Shown: positions 1 to 10,400 of the stretch, in pieces
Layout: each line of letters starts with the position of its first letter
Numbering within the stretch: the first letter of the stretch is position 1
Source: Myxococcales bacterium
Lineage (GTDB): Bacteria > Myxococcota > Polyangia > Nannocystales > Nannocystaceae
NCBI GenBank assembly: GCA_016793465.1
Contig: JAEUJW010000090.1
Span: forward strand, 124,001-188,000
Length of the DNA stretch: 64,000 nucleotides
Direction of reading: 5' to 3'
The notes under the pieces: model-generated
What the model was told of the DNA's origin: nothing
Seen by the model: only the letters and a program-made list of their open reading frames with translations
The model's database searches: none
Translations under genes and position numbers: made by a program

Positions 1-113
1 GCCACCCCTACGTCGGCGGCTGCAGCTTCGACCCCGACGCCGAGGACCAGGCCCGCGCCGTCGTCCGCGAGCTCGTGGCCGCCCTCGGCAAGCCCCGGCC
101 GCCCGCCGCCTGA
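1..113 (+). CDS. C-terminal end of an unidentified protein (partial)
   Basis: The frame beginning at base 3 is open and stops with TGA at 111-113. It gives the last 36 residues of a protein whose start lies outside the window (HPYVGGCSFDPDAEDQ near its start, ending GKPRPPAA). The end looks like a final amphipathic helix, AVVRELVAALG, with a Pro/Ala tail. NAD(P)H:quinone or flavodoxin-fold proteins can end in a similar helix, but nothing here is diagnostic, so no function is proposed. Codon use (G/C in the third position) matches a real gene of this genome. Confidence 0.5.
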   Translation, partial: HPYVGGCSFDPDAEDQARAVVRELVAALGKPRPPAA

Positions 114-138
114 CCGCCACATACCCCCAGCGATCCCC

Positions 139-708
139 GTGACCCGCGACGACCTCGCCGCCACCCTCGTCCAGCTGCGCCGCCGCGTCGACGCCCACTT
201 CGCCGCCGCCGTGGCCCGCACCCCCGAGGCCTTCCGCTGCGCCCCCGGCTGCGCCGCCTGCTGCCACGCCCGCTTCGGCGTGTTCGAGGTCGAGGCCGCC
301 CCGATCCGCCGCGCCCTCGCCGAGCTCGCCCGCACGGACCCCGCCCTCCGCGCCCGCGTGCGCGACGCGGCCGACGACCCCGCCCACCGCGATCACTGCG
401 CCCTCCTGGTCGACGGCCGCTGCTCCGTCTACGCCGAGCGCCCGCTGATCTGCCGCTCCCACGGCCTCCCGGTCGCCGTCGACGACGAGATCAGCCACTG
501 CCCCCTCAACTTCACCGCCGCCCCGCCGCCTCGCCCGAGCGTGCTGCGCCTCGACGCCGTCAACCAACCGCTCGGCGTCATGGCCACGCTCTGGCGGGCC
601 GCCGAAGATCCCCCCGCCGACCCGGCGAGATCTCCGACCGTGACCCCCGGCGAGCTCCCCCGCGTCGACCTCGCCGACCTCGCCAAAGCCCCCGATGTGC
701 CGCCCTGA
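139..708 (+). CDS. YkgJ-family cysteine cluster protein
   Basis: A 189-residue protein with the zinc- or iron-sulfur-type cysteine cluster of the YkgJ/UPF0153 family. CAPGCAACC lies near residues 34-43, followed by a Cys in CALLVDGRC, a second pair around YAERPLICRSHG, and a late Cys in ISHCPLNF. Family members are small soluble proteins thought to bind a metal; their biochemical role is not established. The start is a GTG at 139, 25 bases after the preceding stop. The tail beyond about residue 150 is Pro/Asp-rich and probably disordered. The preceding gene fragment ends just upstream, so the two may share a transcript; the next feature is the initiator tRNA. The family call is firm and the function unknown. 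Confidence 0.85.
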   Translation: MTRDDLAATLVQLRRRVDAHFAAAVARTPEAFRCAPGCAACCHARFGVFEVEAAPIRRALAELARTDPALRARVRDAADDPAHRDHCALLVDGRCSVYAERPLICRSHGLPVAVDDEISHCPLNFTAAPPPRPSVLRLDAVNQPLGVMATLWRAAEDPPADPARSPTVTPGELPRVDLADLAKAPDVPP

Positions 709-800
709 CCGCCTCCACGGGCAATTGTCGCCCGTCGGCCGCGCGCGCGAAATAACGATTGACGCAGGTCCACCCCTGCGAGTAGAAACCTCCACCTCGC

Positions 801-874
801 TGCGGGGTGGAGCAGCCAGGTAGCTCGCCGGGCTCATAACCCGGAGGTCATAGGTTCAAATCCTGTCCCCGCTA
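801..874 (+). tRNA. tRNA-fMet (initiator, anticodon CAT)
   Basis: The cloverleaf folds completely. The acceptor stem GCGGGG/CCCCGC has an unpaired T1-T72 end, the unpaired 1:72 position being the hallmark of bacterial initiator tRNA. The D-loop is AGCCAGGTA. The anticodon stem carries three consecutive G:C pairs (GGG ctCATaa CCC), the second initiator signature, and the T-loop is GGTTCAAATCC. The 3' CCA is not encoded (the sequence continues CTGTCC), so it must be added post-transcriptionally. A strong intrinsic terminator follows immediately. Confidence 0.95.
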
Positions 875-878
875 CTGT

Positions 879-917
879 CCGAAGAGCCAGCTCGCAAGAG
901 CTGGCTCTTCGGCTTTT
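879..917 (+). terminator. Rho-independent terminator of tRNA-fMet
   Basis: A perfect stem of at least 13 bp (881-893 pairs with 898-910, extended by CC/GG outside) closed by a GCAA tetraloop and followed by CTTTTAAT. It lies five bases after the tRNA and would end its transcript before the ferredoxin gene. Confidence 0.9.
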
Positions 918-974
918 AATCCCCTGCTCGCTGCATCGTCCGTCGGCGATCGCCCGCGGTGCTACAGTCCGCCG

Positions 975-1361
975 ATGGCCGAGATCGTGTTCGCCACCGC
1001 CGCACGCCGCATCGTCGTGCCCGCGGCCGAGATCCACGATCCCGAGGGCACCAGCCTGCTCGCCGCCGTGCGCCACGCCGGCCTCCCGCTCGGCCAGTCG
1101 TGCCGCGGCGAGGGCGTGTGCCGCAGCTGCGCCGTCGACATCGTCGCCGGCGCCGATCGCCTCGGCCCGCTCACCCCGCTCGAGCGGCGCTTCAAGTTCT
1201 CCGGCGAGCGCCGGCTCGCCTGTCAAGCCGGCTTACCGTCCGCACACACGGACGTGAGCGTGGTCGTGACCCACCCGGCCTGGGGTCGCCCGCCGCCGGC
1301 AGAACCAGCGCCGGATCCGGCCGCGCTCGCCGCCGCCGCGGATGTTACCTTGGAGCCCTGA
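975..1361 (+). CDS. 2Fe-2S ferredoxin (plant/adrenodoxin-like fold)
   Basis: A 128-residue protein with the beta-grasp 2Fe-2S ferredoxin pattern. C43, C49 and C52 form SCRGEGVCRSC and C83 lies in RLACQAG, matching the CX5CX2C...C ligand arrangement. It is presumably a cytoplasmic one-electron carrier; no reductase or oxygenase partner is adjacent. The last 30 residues (Pro/Ala-rich) extend past the domain. ATG at 975 is the only sensible start. The stop is separated by three bases from the GTG of the TamB-like gene, so the two are probably cotranscribed although no functional link is known. The ligand set is complete, so the family call is strong while the redox partner is unknown. Confidence 0.88.
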   Translation: MAEIVFATAARRIVVPAAEIHDPEGTSLLAAVRHAGLPLGQSCRGEGVCRSCAVDIVAGADRLGPLTPLERRFKFSGERRLACQAGLPSAHTDVSVVVTHPAWGRPPPAEPAPDPAALAAAADVTLEP

Positions 1362-1364
1362 GCC

Positions 1365-4300
1365 GTGGCCGACGCGGACCGAAGCAAGCTCCAGGCCCCC
1401 CCTGCGAGCCCTCAGCCCGACGCCGCCCTGCTCGCGGACGGCAAGAAGCTGCTCGAGAAGCTGTGCCGCGGCTTCCGCGTGCGCCACCTCTACCCCGCGG
1501 GCCCCAACCTCGCGCTGCTGCTCGAGGCATGGCAGACCCTCGAGCGCGAGCGCACCGTCGGCCGCCTCGCCCCGCGCACCCGCCCGCAGCGCCGGCGCCT
1601 GCGGGCCCTCGTCAAGCAGCTGGCCCAGCGTGACATCACCGTCCGCTCGCTGCGCATCACCTACAAGCTGCCGGGCATGCGCCCGCGGCCGATCCCCGGG
1701 ACCTCGCCGCCGCTGGTCGAACGCGCCCTCGAGCGCGTCGACCCCGACGTCCGCCGCGACATCGAGCGCCACCTCCACGGCGCCTCGCGGCAGACGCTGA
1801 AGCAGGCCCACGCCCAGCAGCACAGCACCTTCGACGCCCGCTTCGCGCGCGGCCTGGCCCAGCTGCGCGACGCGCTGCTGAAGGAGTGCCTCGCCCACCC
1901 CGACGAGATCCCCACGCTGCACCCGCAGTACATCGCCTACTGCGCCGCCGGCGTGCCGGTGCGGGCCCAGCACCCGGTCCTGCGCCTGCTGTTCGTCAAG
2001 CTGCCGCTGTACCTCTGGCTCGGGTTCTTCGGGTTCTTCTCGGTCGTCTACGTCGCCGCCTACTTCTTCCTCAACGACGAGAACCTCGGCCGCCTGCTGA
2101 CCATGGTCATCGGCCGCCAGATCAACGGCGACCTCGAGTTCGGCAGCGTGCACTGGCGGCCGACGCTGATCCTCGACCTCGTCACCGGCCAGCCGCACCA
2201 CGCCACCGTCAAGGACATCAAGATCTGGCGCGGCTACAAGAAGGAGGGCCAGGGCGGCGAGCGCCAGCACGTGATCGGCTACGCCGACCACGTCGAGGCC
2301 AAGCTGATGCTCCACGAGATCATCCCGTGGAACCGCATCGGCGTGGTGCCCGACGTGTTCGAGGTCCCGTGGGTGCTGCACTTCACCGAGGCCGAGGTCG
2401 TCGGCAAGCTGCGCATGGACATCGGCGAGTACCCGATCCCGGGCCCCGACGGCACCGTGATCTGGGCCATCAACCTGCTCGAGGCGTTCCAGTTCAACCC
2501 GGCGCTCGCCAACTTCGTGCCCTCGACCCGCGCGATCAGCTTCCGCTGCGACCAGATCAAGGTCCACGACGTCGACCTCGACCTCGACTTCCGCCCGGCC
2601 ACCGGCTGGCAGACCGCGCTGCACCTGGTCGACGGCACCTTCTCGCTGTACTTCGAGGGCCTCCACCCCAAGAACCCGCCGCCGCCGAAGAAGCCGCTGG
2701 TGTTCGACGTGAACGCCCACGCCGACACCGGCGTCCTCCGCATCGTCTCGCTCGGCTACGAGCTGCCGATCCAGGACTTCGCCCTGAAGCAGCTCGCCGC
2801 CGGCGGCCCGACCCCGCTCGGCGACCTGCGCATCCGCGGCGAGGGCAACTTCAGCGACTCGTTCGCCCGCCTCGACGGCTGGATGCGCGACGCCTTCAAC
2901 CGCAACAACCGCAACGTCGATCTGCGCATCCTCTTCGAGGACGCCGGCAACGTCGCCCGCACTATCGGCGCCGCCCACAAGCTGCCCGAGACCATGCTCG
3001 ACGCCGACGGCGCCGCCGTGCAGCTGCACTTCGAGGGCCCGCTGCAGGCCACCGGCATCGGCCTGGCCGCCTCCGGCCTGAAGCTCGACTTCTTCCGCGA
3101 CCCCGCCGATCCGAACCCGCAGAAGGACTGGTCGCTGCGCGACGTCGACGTCTCGCTGAAGATGAAGAAGACCCCGCTGCCCGCGCTGTGGGGCCGCCGC
3201 TTCCACCGCCCCGGGCGCGACCGCTGGAACATCGAGCTCGCCCGCTTCGAGGGCGAGGCGCTCGGCGGCCGGGTGCGCCTGCGCGACGAGCGGGCCAGCC
3301 ACCTCATCCTGCCCGAGGCCGGCGAGCCGCTGGTCATGGCGCTGCACACCGAGATCGAGGACGTCGACCCCGGCCAGCTGTTCGCCGCCGGCCCCACGCG
3401 CGAGCGCCTGGCCGGCCGCACCGAGGGCGTCCTCGACTTCGAAGAGCTCGTGCTCCGCCTCGGCGACGGCAGCGTGCCCGACTACGAGCCCGAGCCCGAC
3501 GAGGCGCTGGCCGCCGACGAGCCGCTCGAGACCCGCCTGCCGACCGCCACCAACCACCCGCTGGCCTCCGAGGACGTCGACCAGTCGCACGCCGAGCACG
3601 AGCACAGCGCCATGCGCCGCCTCGTCATGGACATCGACTCCGTCCACCTCGAGCGCCGCCGCGGCCCCGCCGACGACGGCCTCCCGCGCGACATCCGGGC
3701 CGACGGCCGCGTCGTGCTCGACGAGCACGACGGCCTCGACCTCGAGGACCTCGTGATCACCGTCGACGGCGCGACCCTCGGCGTCGACGGCGGCCTCGAC
3801 CCGACCCTCGCCGACCTGCGCCCGACCGCCCTGAAGCTGAAGATCAGCGACGGCCCGGCGTTCTGGCGCGCGCTCGGCCAGCGCCCGTGGTTCGAGCGCA
3901 TGACCGCCGGCCTGACCCTGTCCGGCCCGGTCTCCCGGCCCAACGGCACCAACGGGTCCGTGCGCCTGTCCGACGTCGGCTCCGGCAAGTTCGCCCTCAC
4001 CGACATCGCCGACGTGCGCCTGTGGATGGACGGCGGCGTGCTGTCGCTGCGCTCGCCGCGGATCGGCCTGCTCGGCGGCGTCGGCCACCTCGACGCCGAC
4101 ATCGACATCTTCGCCGACGACCCCAAGATCCGCGTCGACGCCGACCTCGAGGGCCTCGACCTCGCGCGCGCCGCCGGCGACTACGTCAAGGGCCGCGCCG
4201 ACATCCACCTCGACGTCGGCGACAGCGGCGGCAGGCCGGTCCCGCTGTCGAACTTCCAGGCCCGCGGCGTGCTGTTCGTGCCGCGCCTGCAGCTCGGCGA

Positions 4301-7300
4301 GGGCGAGTTCCGCGACGCCGAGGCCAATTTCGGGGTCACCCGCGACGGCCTCGACATCGGGCGCCTCGCCCTCCACCACCACCGCAAGGTGAGCCCGTCC
4401 TACGCCCCCGACGTCACCATCCCGACCGGTGACCTGCGCGCGAAGGGCCGCGTCAGCTTCGACAACGACCCCGCGCTCGACCTCGACGTCAGCGCCGCCG
4501 GCCTGCCGATCTCCGCGATCACCGACATCCTCGGCATGAAGGACCTGCCCGCCGGCGCGCAGATCGGCGGCGGCACCAAGCTCGACGTCACCGGCACCGT
4601 CGCCCGCCCCGCCGTGCACGGCCAGGTCGAGCTGAAGGCCATCCACGCCGCCGGCGTCCCGCTCGGCAGCGGCCTCTTGACCCTCGACAGCACCGACCTG
4701 CCGGCCGCCGACGGCCTCGCCGCCCGACGTGAAATTAAAGCCGTCGGCAGCTTCGGCGACGAGGGCAGCCGCGGCCAGCACTTCGACTGGGAGCTCGACG
4801 CCGTGGCCGCGTTCGGCCCCAAGCCGCGCAAGACCGCCAAGGTCCCGGTCTCCGCCGACGTGTCGGTGCGCTTCGAGAACCTCCCGCTGATGAACGCCCT
4901 GCGCGCCGCAAACCTCAAGGCCGAGGGCCTGAGCGGCCAGCTCGAGGGCCTCGCGCTCAACGTGCAGTCGTGCTCGCCCGACCTCCCGCTGATCTCGTCG
5001 TGCCTGTGGGACCAGCAGAAGCGCGACGCGGTCCAGGTCCGCGTCGAGCTCGACCGCCTGTGGGCCGCCGGCAGCGCGCCCAGGTCGGGCGTGGCCGCCG
5101 GCTCCGGCGACCCCGGCGACCCGTGCCGCACCAAGGAGTCGCTGTGCAGCCAGAACCGCCTCGTCGCCAGCCTCGAGGGCACCCGCCTGAAGCTGCGCGA
5201 CGGCTGGGAGCTGCGCTCCGGCGGTCGCGACGGCGGCGCCGACCTCACCCTCTCCGGCGACCTCGAGCTGTCGTCCGAGAAGCCCGAGGCCCCCGCCGCC
5301 CCCGCCGACGCCCCGCCCGACATCAAGGCCACCGCCGCCGCCGAGCCCGCCGCCAGGAAGGCCCGCGCGCACAAGCGCTGCGAGGGCCCGCCGAAGGGCG
5401 ACCGCACCCCGCCGGCGACCGGCGGCCACGCCGAGGTCAAGGGCGAGGTGCTGCTCGCCGCCCTCGCCCCGCTGATCCGCAGCCTCGGCCTCGGCAGCGT
5501 CACCGGCAAGGTCGGCCTCGACCTCGCGATCGACGGCCACGTCGGCGACCCGATCATCGCCGGCAGCTTCGCCGTGCCCGGGCAGTCCGACGCGCTCGTG
5601 ATCACCGCCCCCGACCGCGCCTGGACGCTCACCGTCCCCAAGCTCGACCTGCGCTGGATCCACGACACCCTGCTGGCCAGCGGCGAGCTCAAGATCGGCG
5701 GCCAGACCCTGCAGTTCGGCCAGGTCGGCGGCAAGCCGACGTTCTACACGCTCGGCGGCGACTGCGGCGGCAACTTCGCGCTGTCCGCCCAGGGCGCCCT
5801 CGACGGCCGCCCGCTGCAGGACCTCGTGCCGAAGATCCTCGAGAACACCAGCGGCGGCCTCAACCTGCGCACGCTCCACGTCGCCGGCGTCGCCAGCAGC
5901 CCGGTCGACATCCACACCATGCGCGCCACCCTCGCCCCCGCCGACGGCGGCCTGCGCTTCACCCTCGTCGACATGGGCCTCGACCCCATCGACGTCAACG
6001 ACGGCGTCATCGACCTCGCCCGCTGCAGCCCCTCGTCGCCGTGCCCCTACAACGAGGACGGCTACGCCCTCTACGTCGGCGGCGTCGACCACTCGCCCGG
6101 CAACACCCCGCCGTCCGAGGCCCTGCGCGCCCGCATCGGCGACCGCGGCCGGGCCGCGCTGTGGGGCTACGTGCTGCTCGCCCCCGACTTCGAGCGCCTG
6201 CCCGCCAGCGACCTGCACGGCCGGCTCGACGAGGTCGCCTACCGCATGTTCGACAACTCCGGCCGCCCGCAGCTGTACGCGACCGTCGCCACCGACGACA
6301 TCGTGCTCGAGGGCCGCGACAGCATGACCCTGCGCGGCGAGGCGCTCGTCAACCGCGCCCGCTTCGTGCGCGACGCCCAGGAGGGCGTCAAGGTGCTGTC
6401 GTTCGCCGACCCGACGACCGCGCCGGCCCAGCCCCCGCCGGAGATCATCCGCGACCTCGCGCTCGACCTCCGCGTGCGCACGACGTCGCCGTTCCGCATC
6501 GACAACAACGTCATGAAGGGCGTCGAGGGCCAGGTCCTGCTCGCGGTCGGCGGCTCGTTCGGCGACATCGAGCTGTCCGGCAAGATCGACGTGACCGCCG
6601 GCGTGCTCGACGTCGCCATCCTCAACGGCAAGTACGACATCCAGTACGGCAAGGTCCTGCTCGAGCGCTCGCTCGCGCAGAGCGGCGTCGACGTGCTCGC
6701 GCTGCGCCAGGACCCCGTCTACGTCGATCGCCAGCCGCGCAGCATGTACGTCAAGCTCGGCGGCACCCTCGACGCGATCACCTGGCGCTGCATCGTCCAG
6801 GGCGACACCCGCACGCGCGCCCGCACCACCCGCGAGTGCGTCGACTACCTCGTGCTCGGCGCCGGCGATCGCTCGGTCGCCGACGCCAACGTCCGCCGCT
6901 ACGGCGGCGGCGGCCTGCTCGGGCGCCCGATCGGCCTCGTCGGCAACCTCACCGAGCTGAAGCTCGGCAAGTACATCGAAAAGAACGCCCCCCGCCTGTC
7001 GCCCTACACCCCCGACATCGGCATGCGCCTCGGCCAGCTCGGCATCGAGGTCAACGCCGAGACCCCGACCCCCTGGTTTCGCTCCGACTGGGGTCGCCTG
7101 ACCATCGGCGCCGGGTACACTCGCGGCTACCCCGGCAACCTCCTGCGCAACCAGTACGACTGGCGCGTCCGCTTCAAGCTCCTCGACTCCGCCACCCTCG
7201 AGTTCCGCGACAACCGCCGCTCCTACTTCAACGAGCGCATCATCTTCGACCCCCTCCGCCAGCGCTCCCTCGAGCTCCGCTTCGACTACCAGCTCCCCAG

Positions 7301-7310
7301 CATGCGCTGA
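1365..7310 (+). CDS. tamB: TamB-like translocation/assembly module protein (AsmA-like, very large)
   Basis: A 1981-residue protein with a cytoplasmic N-terminal segment of about 200 residues, one membrane helix near residues 210-240 (LPLYLWLGFFGFFSVVYVAA), then a long periplasmic repetitive beta-rich region. The final part shows the TamB C-terminal (DUF490) hallmark, ITAGVLDVA-like followed by YDIQYGKVLLERSL, ending in a beta-rich tail. The family bridges the inner and outer membranes and acts with an Omp85 partner in outer-membrane protein insertion and/or lipid transport. Here the partner follows directly. E. coli TamB is about 1260 residues, so this one is longer; the cytoplasmic N-terminal extension is unusual. 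Residues about 1300-1360 form a Pro/Ala/Lys-rich linker. The start is GTG, three bases after the ferredoxin stop. Confidence 0.85.
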   Translation: MADADRSKLQAPPASPQPDAALLADGKKLLEKLCRGFRVRHLYPAGPNLALLLEAWQTLERERTVGRLAPRTRPQRRRLRALVKQLAQRDITVRSLRITYKLPGMRPRPIPGTSPPLVERALERVDPDVRRDIERHLHGASRQTLKQAHAQQHSTFDARFARGLAQLRDALLKECLAHPDEIPTLHPQYIAYCAAGVPVRAQHPVLRLLFVKLPLYLWLGFFGFFSVVYVAAYFFLNDENLGRLLTMVIGRQINGDLEFGSVHWRPTLILDLVTGQPHHATVKDIKIWRGYKKEGQGGERQHVIGYADHVEAKLMLHEIIPWNRIGVVPDVFEVPWVLHFTEAEVVGKLRMDIGEYPIPGPDGTVIWAINLLEAFQFNPALANFVPSTRAISFRCDQIKVHDVDLDLDFRPATGWQTALHLVDGTFSLYFEGLHPKNPPPPKKPLVFDVNAHADTGVLRIVSLGYELPIQDFALKQLAAGGPTPLGDLRIRGEGNFSDSFARLDGWMRDAFNRNNRNVDLRILFEDAGNVARTIGAAHKLPETMLDADGAAVQLHFEGPLQATGIGLAASGLKLDFFRDPADPNPQKDWSLRDVDVSLKMKKTPLPALWGRRFHRPGRDRWNIELARFEGEALGGRVRLRDERASHLILPEAGEPLVMALHTEIEDVDPGQLFAAGPTRERLAGRTEGVLDFEELVLRLGDGSVPDYEPEPDEALAADEPLETRLPTATNHPLASEDVDQSHAEHEHSAMRRLVMDIDSVHLERRRGPADDGLPRDIRADGRVVLDEHDGLDLEDLVITVDGATLGVDGGLDPTLADLRPTALKLKISDGPAFWRALGQRPWFERMTAGLTLSGPVSRPNGTNGSVRLSDVGSGKFALTDIADVRLWMDGGVLSLRSPRIGLLGGVGHLDADIDIFADDPKIRVDADLEGLDLARAAGDYVKGRADIHLDVGDSGGRPVPLSNFQARGVLFVPRLQLGEGEFRDAEANFGVTRDGLDIGRLALHHHRKVSPSYAPDVTIPTGDLRAKGRVSFDNDPALDLDVSAAGLPISAITDILGMKDLPAGAQIGGGTKLDVTGTVARPAVHGQVELKAIHAAGVPLGSGLLTLDSTDLPAADGLAARREIKAVGSFGDEGSRGQHFDWELDAVAAFGPKPRKTAKVPVSADVSVRFENLPLMNALRAANLKAEGLSGQLEGLALNVQSCSPDLPLISSCLWDQQKRDAVQVRVELDRLWAAGSAPRSGVAAGSGDPGDPCRTKESLCSQNRLVASLEGTRLKLRDGWELRSGGRDGGADLTLSGDLELSSEKPEAPAAPADAPPDIKATAAAEPAARKARAHKRCEGPPKGDRTPPATGGHAEVKGEVLLAALAPLIRSLGLGSVTGKVGLDLAIDGHVGDPIIAGSFAVPGQSDALVITAPDRAWTLTVPKLDLRWIHDTLLASGELKIGGQTLQFGQVGGKPTFYTLGGDCGGNFALSAQGALDGRPLQDLVPKILENTSGGLNLRTLHVAGVASSPVDIHTMRATLAPADGGLRFTLVDMGLDPIDVNDGVIDLARCSPSSPCPYNEDGYALYVGGVDHSPGNTPPSEALRARIGDRGRAALWGYVLLAPDFERLPASDLHGRLDEVAYRMFDNSGRPQLYATVATDDIVLEGRDSMTLRGEALVNRARFVRDAQEGVKVLSFADPTTAPAQPPPEIIRDLALDLRVRTTSPFRIDNNVMKGVEGQVLLAVGGSFGDIELSGKIDVTAGVLDVAILNGKYDIQYGKVLLERSLAQSGVDVLALRQDPVYVDRQPRSMYVKLGGTLDAITWRCIVQGDTRTRARTTRECVDYLVLGAGDRSVADANVRRYGGGGLLGRPIGLVGNLTELKLGKYIEKNAPRLSPYTPDIGMRLGQLGIEVNAETPTPWFRSDWGRLTIGAGYTRGYPGNLLRNQYDWRVRFKLLDSATLEFRDNRRSYFNERIIFDPLRQRSLELRFDYQLPSMR

Positions 7311-7339
7311 GCGCGAATACTAAAATTTTTTAATTGTCT

Positions 7340-7449
7340 GCCGCCGCTGCTCCTCGCCCCTGACCGCCTCGCCGCCGCTGCTCCTCCGTGACCCGCCTCG
7401 CCACCTCGTTCTCCTCCTCTCGCGGCCCTCGACGCCGCCGCTCCTCGCT
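7340..7449 (+). repeat. Degenerate GCCGCCGCTGCTCCTC repeats in the tamB-tamA spacer
   Basis: The spacer between the two large genes opens with an AT-rich patch (AAAATTTTTTAATTG at 7322-7336). It is then built of imperfect copies of GCCGCCGCTGCTCCTC (7340-7355, 7371-7386, with a shorter relative near 7434-7446) interspersed with TGACCGCCTC-like words. No gene or convincing hairpin is seen. It may simply be slippage-prone GC-rich spacer. Confidence 0.4.
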
Positions 7450-7462
7450 CCCCTGATCGCCC

Positions 7463-10400
7463 GTGACCCGCCGACTCGCCAGGCCATCGCTGCCCCGTGA
7501 CCGACCGTGGACGGGCTCGCTCATCAGGTCTCCGCGACCGGAGGCCCAGCGGAGGGACGATGTCGTCGCGCTCGCGCACGACCTCGCCGGCGCGCTCGAC
7601 CACTCGGGCCGATCGCACCTGGGCTCGCTGGGGCCCACGGGTCCGACGCTCACGCGCCGCGCGCTCGCCTGCCTCGTCGCGCTGTCGTGCCTGCTCACCA
7701 GCACCCCCGCGCTCGCCAACGCCGACACCTTCCGCTGGTCGACCCTCGGCCTGCGCAGCACGCCCCCGCTGCTGCGCCCCGATCGCGGCGTCGACCTCCC
7801 GCGCTCCGTCGTGCGCGGCGCCCTCCCGGCCGAGCCCACGCAGACCCCCGCCGAGCCGCCCGCGAGGCCGACCCTCACCGCCGCCGCCGCCGGCACCTTC
7901 GCCCGCCTGACCCCGACGACAGCCGCGACGCCACCCGCGAGCGCGACCCCCCCGAGCGCGCCCCCTACCGGCGCCGCACCACCCGCGCCGATCGCCGCCT
8001 CGACCCAGGGCGCCGCTCAGTCCGGCCCGACCGACCCCGTCGGCCCGACCCCTTTGCCCTCGCGCCCGGACGCGACCGCCCCGACCGGCGAAGACGCCCC
8101 GCCGTCCGCCCCGACGTCAGGCCCGGGCAACCCCGCCAGATCCGCCGGCGCCAAACCTCCGCCCGCGGCCCCCGCGGCCCCTGGCACGCCCGCGCCGGCC
8201 CCGGCCCCCGCGACGGCCGCCGACCTGCCCGATGCGCCAGGTCCCGAAGGACCTGTCCCCGAGGACACCCCGGTGACCGACGCGCTCCCGCCCTCGAACA
8301 ACGTCGAGGAGGTGCCGATCGAGAAGGGCCCGGTCGAGCAGATCGGCGACACCTGCGCGGCCCACGACAGCCAGGCCGACCCGCTGCGCCTGATCGACGC
8401 CGTGCTCGACGGCCTGAAGGCCCAGGGCTTCGCCGTCGGCCCCCGCGCCCGCCGCAGCAACCTGCGCGGCACCGCCTGCGCCGTCACCCTGACCGGCGGC
8501 GACCCCTCGTTCCTGCGCTACCAGCTCGAGCAGACAGCCGGCGAGGGCTACGTGTTCGTGCTGCTGCCGACCGGCGAGCACAGCTTCGAGCTGCTCGCGC
8601 GCACCGCCCTCGAGGACGAGACCCGCGGCATCCTCATCGCCGGCGTCGACCACGTGCGCATCGCCGGCAAGTACCGCGGCGGCGACAGCAGCCTGCGCCT
8701 GCGCCGCATCCTCGGCCTCGAGTCCGGCAACCTCGACCCCGAGGCCATCAGCGCCCAGCTGCAGCAGCTCGGCTACCGCACCACCTTCATCGCCGACGCC
8801 GCCGGCGAGCTCACCGTGCAGGTCGAGCCCGGCCAGAGCATCCGCCGCGTGCGCGTGCACGGCCACATCCCCCTGGCCAAGCGCGAGGTGCAGCGCGAGC
8901 TCAGCATCGCCGCCCGCCCCGGCGCGCTGGCCCACGGCGTGTGCGTGCCGCCGCGGGCCCTGCGCGCCGAGACCCGCCCGCCGATCTGCGACCCCGGCGA
9001 CGCCGCCTGCAACCAGTGGGTCACCGACGAGGTCGAGCGCCTGAAGCGCTTCATGTTCGACAAGGGCTACCTCCGCGGCGACGCCAGCCTGCACCTCACC
9101 TGCGGCCGCAGGTCCGACGAGGTCGACCTCCACGTCTACCTCGAGAAGGGCAAGCCCTACCGCGTCCCGTGGCGCCAGCTCACCGTCAAGGGCAACATGC
9201 CGCCCGCCGACCAGCGCTGGATCCGGCGCACCTTCTGGCCGCGCGTGCGCGCCACCCCGTTCCCCGCCCGCCTCACCCGCGAGTCGATCGACGAGGCCAA
9301 GGACCGCGCCGAGCGCCGCTACGCCGAGCCCCGCGACAGCGTGGTCCAGGCCACCGCCAACACCGCCCTCGGCCTGCCGTACCCCGAGATCTCGATCGAC
9401 ACCTCCTACGAGAACCTCCGCCTCGGCGAGGTCCCGCCCGGCGGCAAGCTCCCGCTCGAGGTCACCGTCGACCTCGGCCGCGGCGTCAAGACGTCGTTCA
9501 TCGGCAACCGCAGCTACAGCGACCTGCGCCTGCGCAGCCAGATGCAGCTGTTCAAGCGCCGCGAGTCGCCGAGCGCCCAGGCGGCCGCCCGCGAGGCCGC
9601 CAACCTGCGCGCCTACTACCAGTCGAAGGGCTTCCTGCTCACCGGCATCAAGGGCCGCTACGAGGAGTTCGGCAGCAAGGCCCCCGGCGCGCTCTACTTC
9701 CAGATCGACGAGGGCCCGGTCGTCAAGGTCCGCGGCGTCGACGTCCGCATCACCCGCGGCGTCCCCCCGCGCGTCGCCAGCGACATCAACAGGCTGTTCG
9801 ACCAGACCCGCAAGCTGAAGCGCGGCGGCGTGTTCACCGAGGCCTGGGTCGTCGACGACCTCACCGCCCTGCTCGGCGCCTACAACGACCACGGCTACCT
9901 GTGCGCCGGCGCCCGCGTCAACGTCGCCTTCTGGCCCGAGGGCCTCGACACCCCCGGCGAGCACGCCGAGGTCGACGTCGCCACCATCCTCCGCCGCGAC
10001 CCCACCGCCAGCTGGGCCGAGCGCGACCTCGCCGCCGCCGGCCTCGCCGCCCTGAAGGGCCGCAAACACGCCAACCTCTACGTCCGCATCACCGTCGAGC
10101 CCGGCCCCCGCGTGTTCACCGCCCGCCGCGACGAGACCATCCGCTACCTCGACGTCCCTATCCCCGGCGACCGCAACGTCGCCGACCTGCCCGTGCACCC
10201 GCAGGGCGAGTGGGGCTCGAAGCGCATCTTCTTCGACACCCCGCTGCGCCGCAAGGGCGACACCCGCCCCGGCGGCGTCGCCCTCACCCCCAGCCTCGAC
10301 CGCGACGTCGAGCAGGTCGTCGTCGACCGCTACCGCGAGTCCGGCTACCCCATCGCCGACGCCGAGCTGCGCTGGCTGTACCGCAACCCCGCCACCGGCG

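Noticed and set aside
1233..6218. A 1661-codon open frame on the minus strand opposite tamB
   Set aside because: It is Val/Ala/Glu/Gly-rich with no domain pattern, and the opposite strand has a clear TamB-like protein; long antisense frames are expected at this GC content.
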